A DNA stretch of 64,000 bases from Actinomadura harenae. Its GTDB lineage: Bacteria > Actinomycetota > Actinomycetes > Streptosporangiales > Streptosporangiaceae. The notes beneath the pieces are model-generated. The model was not told the origin of the DNA, made no database searches, and was given only the letters and a program-made list of their open reading frames with translations. The translations under genes were made by a program, and so were the position numbers. The stretch lies in the NCBI RefSeq assembly GCF_003696215.1, contig NZ_RFFG01000024.1, positions 1 through 64,000 of the forward strand, in the 5' to 3' direction. Each line of letters begins with the position of its first letter. The stretch's first letter is position 1. Positions 1-7,755 of the stretch are shown here, piece after piece.

Positions 1-537
1 ACCGCCGCGCCCGCCGGTCCGGCGGCCGAGCCGCGCCGCACCCTGGCGGGCACGCCGCTGCCGCCCGCCTCGGTGGACGGCCTGTCCGGGCTGGCGGAGA
101 TCCTGCTCCAGCACGACGGCCGGCTCGACATCGCCGAGCTGGCCGACGAGCTGGCGCTGGAGATCGACGACCTGCTCCCCCTCGTGGACGCCCTGGACCT
201 GCTCGGGTTCGGCGAGGTGGACGGCGGCGGCATCGCGCTCACGGCGGCGGGACGGCGGTACTCCGGCGCGGACGTCCAGGAGTCCAAGACGCTGTTCGCC
301 GAGGCGGCACTGCGCGTCCCGCTCGTCGCGGCGATCACGACGAGCCTGGCGAAGGCCGCCGACCGCACCCTGCGGGCCGGGTTCTTCCGCGACCTGCTCG
401 CCCACCACTACACGAGCGAGCAGGTCACCGAGCAGATGGAGATCGCCATCGACTGGGGCCGGTACGCCGAGCTGTACGCCTACGACGCCGACCACACCGA
501 GTTCCGGCTCGGCCCGGACGTCCCGGCGGCCGGCTGA
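1..537 (+). CDS. C-terminal part of an ABC ATPase with AAA-associated domain (5' truncated)
   Basis: The frame is open from the first base, so the gene starts upstream of the window; 178 residues are visible. After an Ala/Pro-rich linker (residues 1-24) the chain forms a compact alpha-helical domain: a winged-helix-like part rich in acidic residues (GLAEILLQHDGRLDIAELAD), then helices containing KTLFAEAALRVPL, FFRDLLAHHYTSEQ and IAIDWGRYAELY. This pattern is typical of the AAA-associated C-terminal domain found after the ATPase of nitrate/sulfonate/bicarbonate-type ABC importers. The Walker motifs would lie outside the window, so the ATPase identity is inference from this domain alone. It is followed after 36 bases by the convergent Nramp gene. 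Confidence 0.7.
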   Translation, partial: TAAPAGPAAEPRRTLAGTPLPPASVDGLSGLAEILLQHDGRLDIAELADELALEIDDLLPLVDALDLLGFGEVDGGGIALTAAGRRYSGADVQESKTLFAEAALRVPLVAAITTSLAKAADRTLRAGFFRDLLAHHYTSEQVTEQMEIAIDWGRYAELYAYDADHTEFRLGPDVPAAG

Positions 538-573
538 GCGGCCGCCGGGACGCCACCGCGGGTCGGCCGCCGG

Positions 574-2205
574 TCAGCCGCCGGTCGCGAGCTGGACGAT
601 CCGGACGACGACCAGCAGGCTCGCCGCCACCAGGTAGAGGCGGAGCGTGGCCAGGCCGATCTTGCGTCCGGCGGACACGGCGGGCGCGGGCAGCTCGTCC
701 AGCGGCGGCATCCGCCACGCCATCCGGTCGCCGCCGGAGGCCGTCCCGGCGGACGTCGGCGTGGCCGCGCGCCGCCGGACGGCCCGGACCGTCCAGAACG
801 CGAGGGCCGCCAGCCCCGCCGCGCCGCAGCCCGCCAGGATCGCGCCGATCTGCGCGCCGGTGATGCCGGGGAACAGCACGCCGGCGGTCAGGACGACCGA
901 CAGCGCGACGAGCACCGCGACGACGAGCGAGGTGAACGCGTTCTTCAGGCGCCCGTTCACCCACGGGCCGAGGACCGCGCGGTCGTTGCAGAGCAGCAGC
1001 AGGAACACCGACGCGGACGGCAGCAGCACCCCGGCGAGCGTCTGCACGCCCTCGGTGAGCAGCCCCAGCGGCGAGCCGGGCGTGATGACGACCACGGCGG
1101 ACACCGCGATCACCCCGGCGAACACCGCGTAGAAGCCCTTGGCCTCGGACGGGCGCCGGTGCAGCGAGTGGCGCATCCCGAACACGTCCCCGATCGCGTA
1201 CGCGGTAGCCAGCGACACCGCGCACGCGCCGATGACGGACGCGTCGAGCAGGGTGATCGCGAACAGCGCCCCGGCGGTGCGGCCCGCCTCCGCTTCGAGG
1301 CCGCGCGCGACGCCGCCCGCGTCGGTGAACGCGCCGCCGCCGTGCAGCGCGGCGGCGGAGAAGCCGATCATCGCGGCGCCGCCGATGACCACGACGACGA
1401 TGCCGATCCACAGGTCGGCGCGCTCGTACCGGATGAACCGGGGCGTGATGCGCTTGTCGATGACGTAGGACTGCTGGAAGAACAGCTGCCAGGGCGCGAC
1501 GGTGGTCCCGACGATCGCGATGATCAGCAGCATGACGTCCGCGAGGTGCCCTCCGGGCAGGCCCGGCACGACGAAGTCGCGCGCCATCCGCCCCGTCGCC
1601 GGGTGGACGATGAGGTAGACCGGCACCAGCAGCAGGCTGCCGAGGCAGAGCGCGACGGCGATCCGCTCGAACCGCCGGAAGTCGCCCGTGGACGCCGCGA
1701 GGATCACCACGGCCGCCGCGACCAGCACGCCGCCCGCCTTCGGCAGCCCGAGGTAGGACGTGGCGAGCGCGACGCCGATGAACTCGGTGACGAGCGTCAG
1801 CGCGTTCAGCAGGAACAGGTCGATGACGCTGAACGCGCCCCAGAACCGTCCGAACCGTTCGAGGATCAGGCGGGCGTGCCCGACGCCGGTGACCGCGCCG
1901 AGCCGCAGCACCATCTCCTGGTTCACGTACAGGACGGGGACGAGCAGCAGCAGCGTCCAGAGCAGGCGGGTGCCGTAGTCCTGGCCCGCCTGCGTGTAGG
2001 TGCCGAACGCGCCCGCGTCGTTGTCGCCCACCATCACGATCAGGCCGGGGCCGATGATCGCGAGGAGGGTCCGGATCCGGGCGGACAGGCCGGGGCGCGC
2101 GGCGAGGTCGCCGCGCCGGATCGAGCCGAACGCGCCGCGGATGTCGCCCACGTGCGCGTCGTCGAGCACGGCGTCGCGCCGTGCGGGGGTGAGGTCGGTG
2201 GTCAT
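574..2205 (-). CDS. Nramp (SLC11) family divalent metal transporter with non-canonical metal site
   Basis: A 543-residue polytopic membrane protein of the Nramp family, probably proton- or gradient-coupled uptake of a divalent cation across the cytoplasmic membrane. TM1 starts with GPGLIVMVG and carries D63-A-G-A66 where classical Nramps have DPGN; TM6 carries T-V-A237-P-W where classical members have V-M-P-H. So the metal-binding Asp is kept but the Asn, Met and His positions are changed. Loss of the soft Met ligand is known from NRAMP-related magnesium transporters (NRMT), so Mg or Mn is more likely than Fe; that is inference. An ArsR regulator lies upstream on the same strand, and a roughly 370-nt structured leader precedes the ATG. 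The hydrophilic N-terminal 40 residues and Arg-rich loop near 475 are ordinary. Confidence 0.9.
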   Translation of the reverse strand: MTTDLTPARRDAVLDDAHVGDIRGAFGSIRRGDLAARPGLSARIRTLLAIIGPGLIVMVGDNDAGAFGTYTQAGQDYGTRLLWTLLLLVPVLYVNQEMVLRLGAVTGVGHARLILERFGRFWGAFSVIDLFLLNALTLVTEFIGVALATSYLGLPKAGGVLVAAAVVILAASTGDFRRFERIAVALCLGSLLLVPVYLIVHPATGRMARDFVVPGLPGGHLADVMLLIIAIVGTTVAPWQLFFQQSYVIDKRITPRFIRYERADLWIGIVVVVIGGAAMIGFSAAALHGGGAFTDAGGVARGLEAEAGRTAGALFAITLLDASVIGACAVSLATAYAIGDVFGMRHSLHRRPSEAKGFYAVFAGVIAVSAVVVITPGSPLGLLTEGVQTLAGVLLPSASVFLLLLCNDRAVLGPWVNGRLKNAFTSLVVAVLVALSVVLTAGVLFPGITGAQIGAILAGCGAAGLAALAFWTVRAVRRRAATPTSAGTASGGDRMAWRMPPLDELPAPAVSAGRKIGLATLRLYLVAASLLVVVRIVQLATGG

Positions 2206-2362
2206 GTCGCAGACCCCTTTCCGGCCCGGGTCGGGCCGTTTCGGGGCATGCGGAAGCCCGCTCGCGAAGGGCGACCGCGCCGCGGACGCGCGGCACGGGT
2301 CGGCGCGCGACCGTGCCGGTCGCGGCGAAGGTGGGGGAACGAGCGGTCTACCGCGTGCCGAG

Positions 2363-2429
2363 GGAGGTGAACACGCTGGTGAGGGGCCGACTTCGGCCCG
2401 GACTACCGCCGGACATCGTCCTCACCTCC
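2363..2429 (-). promoter_or_regulatory. Candidate alternative RNA structure in the Nramp leader
   Basis: On the minus strand GGAGGTGAGG (2429-2420) can pair either with CCTCACC (2384-2378) or with TTCACCTCC (2371-2363); both partners cannot be used together. Between them lies a GGGCCG/CGGCCC hairpin (2399-2384) whose last G overlaps the CCTCACC arm by one base. Such competing helices are the hallmark of leaders that switch state. The downstream gene is a metal transporter, so a metal- or ion-sensing element is plausible. The M-box core was looked for and not found. Confidence 0.4.
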
Positions 2430-2460
2430 GCCCGGTCCGGGACACCGTGGCTCCGCACGG

Positions 2461-2547
2461 CGCCGCATCCTCGACGGGCCGCCGGTGGACCTGGGCGGCG
2501 CGTCCTCGACGAGGCCGTCCCGGAGAGGGGACGGCGCGTCCTCGACG
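2461..2547 (-). repeat. Three direct repeats of about 16 bp at 35-36 bp spacing
   Basis: On the plus strand the copies are CGCCGCATCCTCGACG (2461-2476), CGGCGCGTCCTCGACG (2496-2511) and CGGCGCGTCCTCGACG (2532-2547). In the transcript orientation each contains CGTCGAGGACG, a small self-complementary hairpin with a GAG loop. The regular spacing suggests repeated structural or protein-binding units in the leader. Confidence 0.6.
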
Positions 2548-2581
2548 GGGCACGTTCCAAGCGCCCCTGACGCATTTCACA

Positions 2582-2610
2582 CCTATTTTCGCAACTATGC
2601 AACTAGCCAA
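2582..2610 (-). promoter_or_regulatory. Candidate promoter of the Nramp gene with repeated operator half-sites
   Basis: Minus strand TTGGCT (2610-2605), 17-nt spacer, AATAGG (2587-2582). The spacer contains TAGTTGC twice at an 8-bp step (2605-2599 and 2597-2591), a placement expected for repressor half-sites. The neighbouring ArsR protein is the obvious candidate ligand-responsive repressor. Prediction only. Confidence 0.4.
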
Positions 2611-2646
2611 GTATCCGGCCGCGCCGATGGTCAGGGAAGATAGCCG

Positions 2647-2664
2647 CTTGCGCAGGCGTGCAAG
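2647..2664. promoter_or_regulatory. Palindrome CTTGCGCAGGCGTGCAAG, candidate ArsR operator
   Basis: An 18-bp imperfect dyad (outer CTTGC/GCAAG arms) about 40 bp upstream of the predicted Nramp promoter, in the AT-richer patch between arsR-like and transporter genes. ArsR-family dimers bind such dyads; assignment is by position only. Confidence 0.4.
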
Positions 2665-2751
2665 CAGCGAGTTATGGCGGGACCGCCACTTCGCCGGAAC
2701 GGAACGTCAGCCCCAAGCGGAAGCCGAACCGGGCGAGTCGACTCGGGTGAG

Positions 2752-3174
2752 TCAGCCCTGGGCGAGGCCGAGGCGCGCGACGGCCTGGCGCCGCCGGTGC
2801 AGCGAGACCGTCACCGGGGCGGGCGCGTCGTCGCCGTCGCCGGGGTCCGGCGGGTCGATCACGCCGGTGAGGTGCCCGGCGAGCAGCCCGGCCTCGGCGA
2901 GCACCGGGCCGACGTGCGGGCTCGCCGCGCGGTAGAAGATGCGCGTGCCGTCCCGGCGCGAGGCGACCAGGCCCGCACCGCGCAACTTGGCGAGGTGCTG
3001 CGACACGGCCGCGACGTGCACGCCGATCAGCTCGGCCAGCTCGCCGACGCCGTGCTCGCGCTGCGACACCGCGTAGAGGATCTGGAAGCGCGTCGGGTCC
3101 GCGATCGCCTTCAGCACGTCGACGATCGCCTCGACCCGCACCACCGGCGAGTCACCCTTACCCTGCGCGTCCAT
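2752..3174 (-). CDS. ArsR/SmtB-family transcriptional regulator
   Basis: A 140-residue winged-helix repressor. The core runs from IVDVLKAIADPTRFQILYAV through the recognition helix GVHVAAVSQHLAKLRGAG and the wing LVASRRDGTRIFYRA, all typical of ArsR. It lacks the ELCVCD cysteine motif in the DNA-binding helix, so if it senses metal it must use other ligands; His in REHG and in the C-terminal half are candidates. It is transcribed towards the Nramp gene and probably controls it. The C-terminal 35 residues (after HLTGVIDPPD) are an acidic then basic tail longer than in short ArsR proteins. Start ATG is preceded by GGGGAC only, a weak ribosome site. Confidence 0.85.
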   Translation of the reverse strand: MDAQGKGDSPVVRVEAIVDVLKAIADPTRFQILYAVSQREHGVGELAELIGVHVAAVSQHLAKLRGAGLVASRRDGTRIFYRAASPHVGPVLAEAGLLAGHLTGVIDPPDPGDGDDAPAPVTVSLHRRRQAVARLGLAQG

Positions 3175-3204
3175 GTCCCCAGCCTAAGCCAAGCGGCCGT
3201 TCGG

Positions 3205-3230
3205 CGACCTTGACTCCCGACCTTGACGCC
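3205..3230. repeat. Tandem 13-bp direct repeat CGACCTTGAC(T/G)CC
   Basis: Two adjacent copies, 12 of 13 bases identical, 31 bp upstream of the ArsR start and about 80 bp upstream of the small gene on the plus strand. Placement between divergent genes suggests an autoregulatory site. Confidence 0.35.
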
Positions 3231-3307
3231 CGGCCCTCTTGACAAGATCCACTACCGGAGTTGACTGTGCGCGAGGGATCATTCACAGGAGAGGAGGCCC
3301 GGGGCCC

Positions 3308-3484
3308 ATGACGACCCTGGACGCCGACGACACCGGCCTCACCGCCGTGCTCGCCGAGACCGCGCGGCTCCTCCGGGAGGACGCGCTGCTGTGCGAGGCG
3401 ATCGCCGACCTGACCGGAGAGGAGGCCGGCCCCTTTCCCCGCTGGACGGGCACGGTGACGCGCCGGGCGCACACCGACCCGTGA
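3308..3484 (+). CDS. Small hypothetical acidic protein (58 aa)
   Basis: A short gene with an excellent ribosome site (AGGAGAGGAGG about 9 nt before ATG) and a TTGACA box 64 bp upstream. The product begins [25 protein letters not shown], predicted as one amphipathic acidic helix, followed by a Gly/Pro turn and a basic tail ([10 protein letters not shown]). No family recognised. The strong initiation signal and GC-rich third positions support it being real; I cannot suggest a function. It is divergent from the ArsR gene and may share its operator. Confidence 0.55.
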   Translation: MTTLDADDTGLTAVLAETARLLREDALLCEAIADLTGEEAGPFPRWTGTVTRRAHTDP

Positions 3485-3536
3485 CGCGCGCCGGAAGGCC
3501 GGCGGGGCCGGGCGGGCGGCGGGGCCGGGCGGGGCG

Positions 3537-3593
3537 GTGGAACCGGGTTCAGTGGAACCGGGTTCAGTGGGGCCGGGTTCAGTGGGGCCGGGT
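3537..3593. repeat. 15-bp tandem repeat, about 3.8 copies
   Basis: The unit GTGGAACCGGGTTCA (later copies GTGGGGCCGGGTTCA) starts at 3537, 3552, 3567 and 3582. The third copy supplies the stop codon of the SRPBCC gene and the fourth its last codons, so the array has grown across a gene end. Confidence 0.85.
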
Positions 3594-4016
3594 GACGTGG
3601 GCGCCGAGCTCGGCGAGTCCCGCGGCGAAGACCTGGTCGCGGAAGAACGGCGTGAGCCAGCCCGTCTCCGTCTCGTCCGCCTCGTAGTCGGCCCACCACT
3701 CGACGAACGTCGCGCCGGACGAGGTGACCGGCGCGACCCGGATCGTCGCCCGGTAGTCGCGGACCGGGAACGGGCTCTCCAGGAACTCGTAGGTCTGGGT
3801 GCGCGCCGCGTCGTCCAGGGCGGTCAGCCGCTCGACGAAGACGGCGTCGCCCGAGGTCAGGCGGCGCACGGACCCGACGGTGTGGTCGTCGCCCTCCTGG
3901 AGGACGCAGGAGTCCAGCGCGGGATGCCACTCGGCGATCCCGCCGAACGCGCGGACCCAGGTCCACACGTCGTCCACCGGGGCGTCGATGACCACGCTCG
4001 CGTAGGGCTTCGGCAT
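3579..4016 (-). CDS. SRPBCC (START/Bet v1-like) family protein
   Basis: A 145-residue single-domain protein of the polyketide-cyclase/dehydrase-like SRPBCC fold: it opens [20 protein letters not shown], followed by the [13 protein letters not shown] strand-helix and the closing long helix [20 protein letters not shown]. Such proteins bind a small hydrophobic ligand in a cavity; the ligand is unknown. I chose ATG 4016 because the fold begins directly there and a CATGAT -10-like box lies 6 nt upstream (leaderless). A GTG at 4034 would add six residues. The stop codon lies inside a 15-bp tandem repeat. Confidence 0.85.
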   Translation of the reverse strand: MPKPYASVVIDAPVDDVWTWVRAFGGIAEWHPALDSCVLQEGDDHTVGSVRRLTSGDAVFVERLTALDDAARTQTYEFLESPFPVRDYRATIRVAPVTSSGATFVEWWADYEADETETGWLTPFFRDQVFAAGLAELGAHVTRPH

Positions 4017-4157
4017 GGCGCCATCATGGCCCACGCCCCGCCTCCGCCCAAGGACCGCGCCCGCGTTCCGACCCGCGTCCCGAACCGCGCCTCCCGTCGT
4101 TGCCCGAGTGGATCACTCTCGGTAGCGTCGGGCGCGTCTAGGGAGGTGGCGAGCCTG

Positions 4158-5402
4158 GTGGCTGGCGGAAACGGTCGGACGGCCTACGTGGTCGGGACGT
4201 TCGACACCAAGGGCGCGGAGCTCAGATACGCGGCGGAACTCGTGGCGGCGACGGGGACCCCGGTCCTCACGGTGGACGTGTCCACCGGCGGGCACGGCGG
4301 CACGAACGCGGGTGCGGACACTAGTCCGGGCGCAAGTCCGGGCGCGGACGTGACGGCGGCGGAGGTCGCGGCGTCCCATCCGGACGGCGCGGACGCGGTG
4401 TTCACCGGCGACCGCGGCACGTCCGTCTCGGCGATGGCCGTGGCGTTCGAGCGGTTCCTCGCCGGACGCGGCGACGTGGCCGGGGTGCTCGGGCTCGGCG
4501 GCAGCGGCGGGACGGCGATCATCGCGCCCGCGCTGCGCGCGCTGCCCGTGGGCGTCCCGAAACTGCTGGTCAGCACGGTCGCGGCCGGGGACGTCGGGCC
4601 GTACGTCGGGGTCAGCGACCTGGCGATGATGCACTCGGTGACCGACGTCGCCGGGCTGAACCGGATCTCCCGGAAGGTCATCGGGAACGCCGCGCACGCG
4701 CTCGCCGGGATGGTCGCGCACCCGGTCCCGGACGCCGAGGACCGTCCCGCCGTCGCGCTGACCATGTTCGGCGTGACCACGCCGTGCGTGACCGCGGTCG
4801 CCGAGCGGCTCGCGGCCGACCACGACCCGCTGGTCTTCCACGCCGTCGGCACGGGCGGCCGGGCCATGGAGGCGCTGACCGGGGACGGCCTGATCAACGC
4901 CGTCCTGGACATCACCACGACCGAGATCTGCGACCTGATCGCGGGCGGCGTGTTCAGCGCGGGACCGGACCGGCTCGACGTGTTCGCGCGGGTGGACGTC
5001 CCGTACGTCGGGTCGTGCGGCGCGCTCGACATGGTGAACTTCGGCGCGCGCGACACCGTCCCCGAGCGGTACGCCGACCGGCTGTTCTACGAGCACAACG
5101 CGCAGGTCACGCTGATGCGCACCACCCCGGGCGAGTGCCGCGAGATCGCGGAGTTCATCGCCGCGAAGCTGAACGCCATGAAGGGCCCGGTGCGGTTCCT
5201 GCTGCCCGAGGGCGGCGTGTCCGCACTGGACGCGCCGGGCCTGCCGTTCTGGGACCCGGAGGCCGACCGCGTCCTGTTCGAGACCCTGGAGGCGCGGGTC
5301 GAGCAGACCGCGGACCGGCGGCTCGTCCGGTCGCCGCACAACATCAACGATCCCGAGTTCGCCGCCGCGCTCGTCGCGGCCTTCCAGGAGGTGTCCCGAT
5401 GA
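4158..5402 (+). CDS. Tm-1-like ATP-binding (UPF0261) family protein
   Basis: A 414-residue protein of the UPF0261/Tm-1-like family. It opens with the family signature [21 protein letters not shown] and contains [21 protein letters not shown] (glycine loop), [29 protein letters not shown] and the C-terminal [14 protein letters not shown]-type motif (here [14 protein letters not shown]). In plants the same domain is fused to a TIM-barrel domain in the tomato Tm-1 antiviral inhibitor; here the two are separate genes overlapping by four bases (ATGA), so they probably act together. Enzymatic activity is not established. GTG 4158 was chosen because GGGAGG lies 11 nt upstream; a longer frame extends 5' but has no support. 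Confidence 0.9.
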   Translation: MAGGNGRTAYVVGTFDTKGAELRYAAELVAATGTPVLTVDVSTGGHGGTNAGADTSPGASPGADVTAAEVAASHPDGADAVFTGDRGTSVSAMAVAFERFLAGRGDVAGVLGLGGSGGTAIIAPALRALPVGVPKLLVSTVAAGDVGPYVGVSDLAMMHSVTDVAGLNRISRKVIGNAAHALAGMVAHPVPDAEDRPAVALTMFGVTTPCVTAVAERLAADHDPLVFHAVGTGGRAMEALTGDGLINAVLDITTTEICDLIAGGVFSAGPDRLDVFARVDVPYVGSCGALDMVNFGARDTVPERYADRLFYEHNAQVTLMRTTPGECREIAEFIAAKLNAMKGPVRFLLPEGGVSALDAPGLPFWDPEADRVLFETLEARVEQTADRRLVRSPHNINDPEFAAALVAAFQEVSR

Positions 5403-6226
5403 GTTTCCCCCGCGCCGAGCTGGTCGAGCGCTTCACCGACATGGCCCGGCGCGGCGAGCCGATCGTCGGCGGCGGCGCCGGGACGGGCCTGTCGGCCAAG
5501 TGCGAGGAGGCCGGCGGCATCGACCTCATCGTCATCTACAACTCCGGCCGGTACCGGATGGCCGGGCGCGGCTCGCTCGCCGGGCTGCTCGCCTACGGGA
5601 ACGCCAACGAGATCGTCCTGGAGATGGCCGCCGAGGTGCTGCCGGTCGTGGAGCGCACGCCGGTGCTCGCCGGGGTGAACGGCACCGACCCGTTCCTGCT
5701 GCGCGGCCCGTTCCTGGCGAGGCTGCGCGAGCTGGGGTTCTCCGGCATCCAGAACTTCCCGACGGTCGGCCTCATCGACGGCGTGTTCCGCGCCAACCTC
5801 GAGGAGACCGGCATGGGCTACGGCCTGGAGGTCGAGCTGGTCGAGGCCGCGCGCGCCGCCGACCTGCTGACCACGCCGTACGTGTTCTCCGCCGACGACG
5901 CGCGCGCGATGACCCGCGCCGGGGCGGACATCGTCGTGTGCCACATGGGCCTGACGACGGGCGGCGCGATCGGCGCGGAGACCGCCAAGACGCTGGACGA
6001 CTGCGTCGAGCTCATCGACGCGTGGTCCGAGGCGGCGCTGAACGAGCGCGACGACGTCCTCGTCCTGTGCCACGGCGGCCCGATCTCCGAACCCGAGGAC
6101 GCAGCGTACGTCCTCGAGCACGCCAAGAACTGCCATGGGTTCTACGGGGCGAGCAGCATGGAGCGGCTGCCGACCGAACGCGCCCTGACCGCGCAGACAC
6201 GCGCGTTCAAGGCGCTGCGGGGCTGA
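5399..6226 (+). CDS. Phosphoenolpyruvate-hydrolase-like TIM-barrel protein (Tm-1 C-terminal domain family)
   Basis: A 275-residue TIM-barrel protein. Motifs: [21 protein letters not shown] near the start, [48 protein letters not shown] and [13 protein letters not shown]. These match the PEP-hydrolase-like family related to PEP mutase/isocitrate lyase barrels and the C-terminal half of plant/fungal Tm-1 proteins. It starts inside the stop codon of the Tm-1-like gene, so translation is coupled. Likely a small-molecule C-C or C-P/C-O bond enzyme; substrate unknown. Confidence 0.9.
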   Translation: MSFPRAELVERFTDMARRGEPIVGGGAGTGLSAKCEEAGGIDLIVIYNSGRYRMAGRGSLAGLLAYGNANEIVLEMAAEVLPVVERTPVLAGVNGTDPFLLRGPFLARLRELGFSGIQNFPTVGLIDGVFRANLEETGMGYGLEVELVEAARAADLLTTPYVFSADDARAMTRAGADIVVCHMGLTTGGAIGAETAKTLDDCVELIDAWSEAALNERDDVLVLCHGGPISEPEDAAYVLEHAKNCHGFYGASSMERLPTERALTAQTRAFKALRG

Positions 6227-6330
6227 TGCGGGCTGACCGGCCCGCTGTCACGGCCGGGCGTCCAGTGGGCGTCCGGCCTTGACCGGGGAGGGTTCAGGGT
6301 TCGTCTTCAGCGATTCCTGACAATGGACAT

Positions 6331-6340
6331 CCACCGGTGG
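6331..6340. promoter_or_regulatory. Palindrome CCACCGGTGG upstream of the P450/RiPP cluster
   Basis: A perfect 10-bp palindrome 61 bp before the P450 start, in the only sizeable gap upstream of the cluster. Candidate operator; nothing else supports it. Confidence 0.25.
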
Positions 6341-6401
6341 CGGGGTTAGTTTTCCACCAGTGATCACGCAAGCCCACTGTCCTCCTTGACCTGGGAGCCG
6401 C

Positions 6402-7703
6402 GTGGACAACGACCCGGCCGCTCTCCTCCCCGCCCCCGTCCCCCCGCCTTCCGCCCCCGTCCCCCCGCCTTCCGTTCCCTTCCCCCCGCCTTCCGATTCG
6501 GTCCCCCCGCCTTCCGGTTCGGTCCCCCCGCCTTCGGGACCCGCCGTCCTGCCGTCCGATCCCGTCCGGGCGCTGGCCGGGCGGGCGGCGCTGGCGGACC
6601 CGCACCCGGTCTTCGACGGGCTCCGCGCGCACGACCCGGTCGCCTGGCACGAGGGCCTCGGCACCTGGCTGCTGACGCGGCACGCCGACTGCGCCAGGGT
6701 GCTGCGCGACGGCGCGCACTTCGGCGCCGACCCGCGCCGCGCGGGCGTCGACATGCCCCCGCAGGCCGTCAGCGTCCAGACGCTCGACCCGCCCGGGCAC
6801 ACCGCCGCGCGCCGCCCGCTCGTGGACGCGCTGCGCGAGCTGGACCGCGCCGAGGTCGCGCCGATGGTCGCCGGGCGCGCCCGCGCGCTCCTCGACGAGC
6901 TCGGCGGCCGGGACTCCTTCGACGTCGTGACCGAGTTCTGCGAGCCGCTCGCGGTGTCCACGATCTGCCGGTACCTGCGCGTCCCCGAACCGGACCCGGT
7001 GTGGTTCGCGCAGGTCGCCGAGACCGTCGCGGCCGGGATGGACGCCGGGGTGTTCCCGGACCGGCGCGAGCCGGCGATGGCGGCGCGGGCGGAACTGTCC
7101 GCGCTGACCGGCGCCTGGCTCGCCGACCCGCCGCCGGACGGGATCGTCCGGGCCGTCGCCGACGCGGTCCGGACGGGCGCCCTGGACGGCGCGGTCGCCG
7201 CGAACACCCTGCGGGTGCTGCTGCACGCCGGGTACACCTCGGCGAGCAAACTGCTGGCGCTCGCGACGGTGACGCTGCTGGAACGGCCCGGCGCGCTCGC
7301 CGCGTTCGCCGCCGACCCGTCCCCGCACGCCGTGGACGAGCTGGTGCGGTTCTGCTCGCCCGTCCAGGCGCTGGGCCGGGTGTGCGTCGCGCCCACCGAG
7401 CTCGGCGGCAGGCGGATCGAGCCGGGGCAGGACGTGACGCTCTTCCTCGGCGCGGCCAACCGCGACCCGGAGCGGTTCGACGACCCCCACGACCTGCGCT
7501 TCGACCGGCGTCCCAATCCGCATCTGGGGTTCGGCCGGGGCGCGCACTCCTGCCTCGGCGCGCCGTTCGCCGCCGTCCAGACGCGGGTGGCGCTCACCGT
7601 CCTCGCGGAGCGTTCCGCGTCCCCGCGCGCCCTCGGCGCGCCCGAGTACCGGGTCGCCCTGACCCTGCGCAGCCCCGCCCGGATGCGTGTCGCGCTGGGC
7701 TGA
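6402..7703 (+). CDS. Cytochrome P450 with atypical I-helix and Pro-rich N-terminus
   Basis: A 433-residue P450. The heme loop FGRGAHSCLG (Cys384) and the E-x-x-R motif in VDELVRF are intact. The I-helix that normally reads AG-x-(D/E)-T-(T/S) reads A276-G-Y-T-S280, so the proton-delivery acid is missing; such P450s often have specialised substrates or chemistry. Residues 11-48 are a PPPS-x-x repeat encoded by a 21-bp minisatellite, probably disordered. The gene stops 52 bp before the MKYWH micro-gene, so this enzyme is a prime candidate for the peptide crosslink. GTG start with GGGAG 4-8 nt upstream. It could alternatively act on a carrier-bound or late-stage intermediate. Confidence 0.9.
   Translation: MDNDPAALLPAPVPPPSAPVPPPSVPFPPPSDSVPPPSGSVPPPSGPAVLPSDPVRALAGRAALADPHPVFDGLRAHDPVAWHEGLGTWLLTRHADCARVLRDGAHFGADPRRAGVDMPPQAVSVQTLDPPGHTAARRPLVDALRELDRAEVAPMVAGRARALLDELGGRDSFDVVTEFCEPLAVSTICRYLRVPEPDPVWFAQVAETVAAGMDAGVFPDRREPAMAARAELSALTGAWLADPPPDGIVRAVADAVRTGALDGAVAANTLRVLLHAGYTSASKLLALATVTLLERPGALAAFAADPSPHAVDELVRFCSPVQALGRVCVAPTELGGRRIEPGQDVTLFLGAANRDPERFDDPHDLRFDRRPNPHLGFGRGAHSCLGAPFAAVQTRVALTVLAERSASPRALGAPEYRVALTLRSPARMRVALG
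6438..6543. repeat. 21-bp minisatellite, five copies
   Basis: CCCCCCGCCTTCCG cores start at 6440, 6461, 6482, 6503 and 6524. The array is in frame and encodes the PPPS repeat at the P450 N-terminus, so copy number can vary without frameshift. Confidence 0.85.
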
Positions 7704-7755
7704 GCAGGGTCGGACGTCCCATCACCCATGAGGGAGTGAGAGAAGGGAGGACCCC

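Larger units (their letters stand above)
2206..2751 (-). promoter_or_regulatory. Long regulatory leader between the ArsR gene and the Nramp gene
   Basis: These 546 bases hold no convincing gene. Read on the minus strand they contain, in order: an 18-bp palindrome (2647-2664), a candidate promoter TTGGCT-17-AATAGG (2610-2582) with two TAGTTGC repeats in its spacer, three copies of a CGTCGAGGACGCGCCG-like repeat (2461-2547), and a set of mutually exclusive helices (2363-2429) just before the transporter start. The stretch 2565-2670 is strikingly AT-richer than its surroundings. Layout is that of a metal-controlled promoter plus a cis-acting RNA leader, but no known riboswitch consensus was recognised. 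Confidence 0.5.

Noticed and set aside
425-2370. Long open frames opposite and alongside the Nramp gene
   Set aside because: They encode Arg/Ala/Pro-rich nonsense typical of GC-rich shadow frames; the Nramp frame has clear membrane helices and family motifs.
2206-2600. M-box (Mg) or yybP-ykoY (Mn) riboswitch before the Nramp gene
   Set aside because: An AGGTGAGG stretch looks tempting but the rest of the M-box core and the Mn-riboswitch loops could not be matched.
2348-2602. Possible leader peptide gene in the Nramp leader (minus strand)
   Set aside because: Arg-rich composition, no ribosome site, and it overlaps the repeats and helices that better explain the region.
3537-3593. CRISPR-like array
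   Set aside because: Repeat units are 15 bp with no spacers.
3537-4157. Upstream extension of the Tm-1-like gene through a PGSVEPGS repeat
   Set aside because: It runs antisense through the SRPBCC gene and its tandem repeat; the GTG with a ribosome site at 4158 is far better.
7730-7741. A second tiny frame ATG-AGG-GAG-TGA just before MKYWH
   Set aside because: Encodes MRE only, lacks the Tyr/His pattern and a ribosome site.
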